Positions 62,304 through 64,000 of a stretch of DNA of 64,000 nucleotides are shown here, piece after piece. The DNA is from Candidatus Opimibacter iunctus (GTDB taxonomy: Bacteria; Bacteroidota; Bacteroidia; Chitinophagales; Saprospiraceae): positions 124,001 through 188,000 of the forward strand of contig JADJVH010000009.1 in assembly GCA_016716665.1 (NCBI GenBank), read 5' to 3'. Positions within the stretch are counted from its first letter, which is position 1. The number at the start of each line of letters is the position of its first letter. The notes beneath the pieces were generated by a model. That model saw nothing but the letters and a program-made list of their open reading frames with translations. It did no database searches and was not told the DNA's origin. The translations under genes and the position numbers were made by a program.

Positions 62304-64000
62304 TTATTCAAATTCTATTAATAGGACAAGTTCGGCTATAGTGCCTTGGGTTGTAGCATCCACCGTTGACCGGTCAGTGATGGTGAGTGAACTGGACATG
62401 TGATATTTCTGGTTCATGAGGGCAATTCGTTTTTGAATATTCTCGATTCCGGTAGACGTATGCGTTTCATCTTTGTGCTTCATCGACTCGATGATGCCTA
62501 TGCCATTGTCGGTAATGCGGCAGACCAGTTTGTCATTCCGATAGAAGAAATGAATATCAAGTTTTTTTTCTGTTTGGATCAGGCTCAGGCCATGCCAGAT
62601 CGCGTTCTCGATCAGAGGTTGAATCAGGATAGGAGGCATTTTTATTTCTCTGGGCTTTACGGCATCATCTATTTCGATCGTGTAATGAAAATCTGTAAAC
62701 CTGATTTTTTCCATTTCAATATACCTCCGGATATAATCTATCAGTTGTTCCAGGGTTATAAAACTTCTCCTCGAGTGATCAAGTGTATCCCTGATCAGTT
62801 GTGCAAACCTGCTGAGATAAAATCCGGCTTTGTCCTTATCACCGAGCAGGATCATCTCCTTGATACTATTGAGGCAATTGAAGATAAAGTGAGGATTCAT
62901 CTGGGAATGCAACGCTTTCATTTCATAATCTGACAACAATCGGTCTATCGTGTTCCTGGCGGTCACACGCGCAAGGTAGCTGCGGTAGATCAGGTAAGTT
63001 ACGGCAATGAAAATGGTGGCTAAAAGTATAATAAACCAGATTGACTTCCAGAATGGTGGTTTGATGTCGATGGTCAGCAGCCTTACCTGGTCGGGCCATC
63101 GTTTGGTCAAGGATTTAATTTTGATTTCCAGGTGGTACAGGTCACTGGCCAGATGATCAAGGATGATCGTATTGGAAATGTTAAGGTCTATCCAGGCGTC
63201 TTCCGGATGAAGCCTGTAATAGGTACGTACGTGATCTGAGCCATCAAAATCAAGCCAGGTGAAGTTGATGCGGAGTGAGTTCCGGTCATAAGGTAGGATG
63301 ATACGTTGATCAGGGAATGGAATTATTGAATCATCAGATATACCTATGGATTCGATGAGCAGGTTAGGAAGTGGGTAATTGAATTGTTCTATTGTTATCG
63401 GAATCCGAACGATATCGTCATCATAGGCTGCCCAAAAGACATGGTTGGTGGAGTCATATGAAAAAGATGAAGAAATCGGGGCCAGGGGCAATCCGTCTTT
63501 TGGTCCCAGGACACGGGCTTCATGGGTCTCCAGATCAAAAATATCAATGAATGATCTGTTACCTACAAAAATAATATGATCGACAACCTGTGAAATAGCC
63601 AGGATGAACTCCCTTGACAAAATAGAAGGGGCGTAACTTGAGAATGTTTTATCGGCAATCGAGTAAGATTGCAACCCGGTGGCCTGGGTTGTAATCCAAA
63701 GATGACCACGGTCATCAGCACTAAAAGCATTGATGTTGTCCTGGAATTTTTCGTATCCGGCAAAGACATGGATGGCCGTGTCAAATTGCATATTGGCATA
63801 GTTGAATCGCGCAATGCCTTTTTTACCAACCCAGACGTTTCCTTCATAGTCTTCTGTAAACTCGTTTCCGAAGGGTAGAGGGAAGAGATGTAATGAATCT
63901 GATGTACTATACGGAGTAAATTGTTTGGTCTGATGATCATACAGGAGGATGCCATTAAAGTGCCCGGAGCATGAGATCCAGATGTTGGACCTGCTGTCCC
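62304..64000 (-). CDS. Sensor histidine kinase with ligand-propeller/Y_Y_Y N-terminus (5' end outside window)
   Basis: The frame stays open to the window edge (565 codons visible). Upstream of the internal ATG at 63791 the same frame gives W-V-G-K-K-G-I-A-R-F-N-Y-A-N, so the start is beyond 64000. The visible N-part shows two-component propeller repeats (DDRGHLWITTQATGLQSY; GLPLAPISSSFSYD), a Y_Y_Y-like domain (~230-320), one TM helix (SIWFIILLATIFIAVTYLIY), then the His_kinase domain with the phospho-acceptor in HSQMNPHFIFNCLNSIK and the ATP motif ITDNGIGI. Pairs with the LytTR regulator. Confidence 0.95.
   Translation of the reverse strand, partial: DSRSNIWISCSGHFNGILLYDHQTKQFTPYSTSDSLHLFPLPFGNEFTEDYEGNVWVGKKGIARFNYANMQFDTAIHVFAGYEKFQDNINAFSADDRGHLWITTQATGLQSYSIADKTFSSYAPSILSREFILAISQVVDHIIFVGNRSFIDIFDLETHEARVLGPKDGLPLAPISSSFSYDSTNHVFWAAYDDDIVRIPITIEQFNYPLPNLLIESIGISDDSIIPFPDQRIILPYDRNSLRINFTWLDFDGSDHVRTYYRLHPEDAWIDLNISNTIILDHLASDLYHLEIKIKSLTKRWPDQVRLLTIDIKPPFWKSIWFIILLATIFIAVTYLIYRSYLARVTARNTIDRLLSDYEMKALHSQMNPHFIFNCLNSIKEMILLGDKDKAGFYLSRFAQLIRDTLDHSRRSFITLEQLIDYIRRYIEMEKIRFTDFHYTIEIDDAVKPREIKMPPILIQPLIENAIWHGLSLIQTEKKLDIHFFYRNDKLVCRITDNGIGIIESMKHKDETHTSTGIENIQKRIALMNQKYHMSSSLTITDRSTVDATTQGTIAELVLLIEFE

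Overview
The window reads as chromosomal DNA of a Bacteroidota bacterium, most likely of the Saprospiria/Chitinophagia type. The signs are a SusC/SusD/SusE outer-membrane glycan-uptake locus, T9SS-type C-terminal sorting domains, an alternative Bacteroidota-type GlmU, LytTR/His_kinase signalling, DUF3078 and DUF4197 proteins, many SPII lipoproteins and promoters of the TTTG-N(18-19)-TAnnTTTG kind. I see no rRNA, tRNA, CRISPR array, prophage or transposase gene.

Layout. 1-745: 3' part of an AraC-type regulator (minus). 1123-2848: a frameshifted ferritin and a glycosyltransferase-9 gene broken by a repeat insertion. 3235-15412: a polysaccharide-utilisation locus with a GH5-like hydrolase (minus), susC (frameshifted), an unusual susD carrying two SusE/F-like modules, susE, then a DUF3078-GH53 endo-galactanase operon (minus). 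15742-17707: a 2OG-Fe(II) oxygenase, a SET-domain methyltransferase overlapped by a lysine-rich ORF, and a DUF1905/YdeI protein. 18380-29777: genes that together make the trans-4-hydroxyproline degradation pathway (deaminase, alpha-ketoglutarate semialdehyde dehydrogenase, epimerase, D-hydroxyproline dehydrogenase) mixed with two TonB-dependent receptors, a barrel protein and a DUF3179 membrane protein. 29855-40384: FKBP isomerase, DUF4197, an EamA exporter, a fabG-metalloprotease-membrane protein operon, a SIS-domain sugar isomerase (frameshifted), YraN, L31 type B, GlmU-like transferase and a spermidine-synthase-like methyltransferase. 40708-48167: two tandem paralogous ~1200-residue secreted propeller/PKD proteins. 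48485-53925: adk-obgE, a GH20 hexosaminidase (frameshifted) and an LVIVD lipoprotein. 54108-57824: a barrel protein, twin lipoproteins, an ECF sigma factor and a membrane-anchored barrel protein likely to act as its anti-sigma partner. 58083-64000: ferredoxin, MATE transporter, GH109-like Gfo/Idh/MocA protein and a LytTR response regulator/histidine kinase pair.

How the genes fit together. The GH53 galactanase and SusCDE point to galactan or arabinogalactan uptake, and the hydroxyproline pathway next to it would use the peptide part of plant hydroxyproline-rich glycoproteins. This link is inference.

The intergenic space is unusually rich in small repeats. There are three perfect 56-60 bp palindromes that share a core but have different, locus-specific, perfectly complementary arms; hairpins with a conserved 12-nt loop and variable stems; an element with terminal inverted repeats; 7-9 bp tandem arrays in almost every larger gap; and dispersed 45-115 bp repeats. 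Several genes carry single-base indels, nearly all in homopolymers, which may be assembly errors and not true decay.
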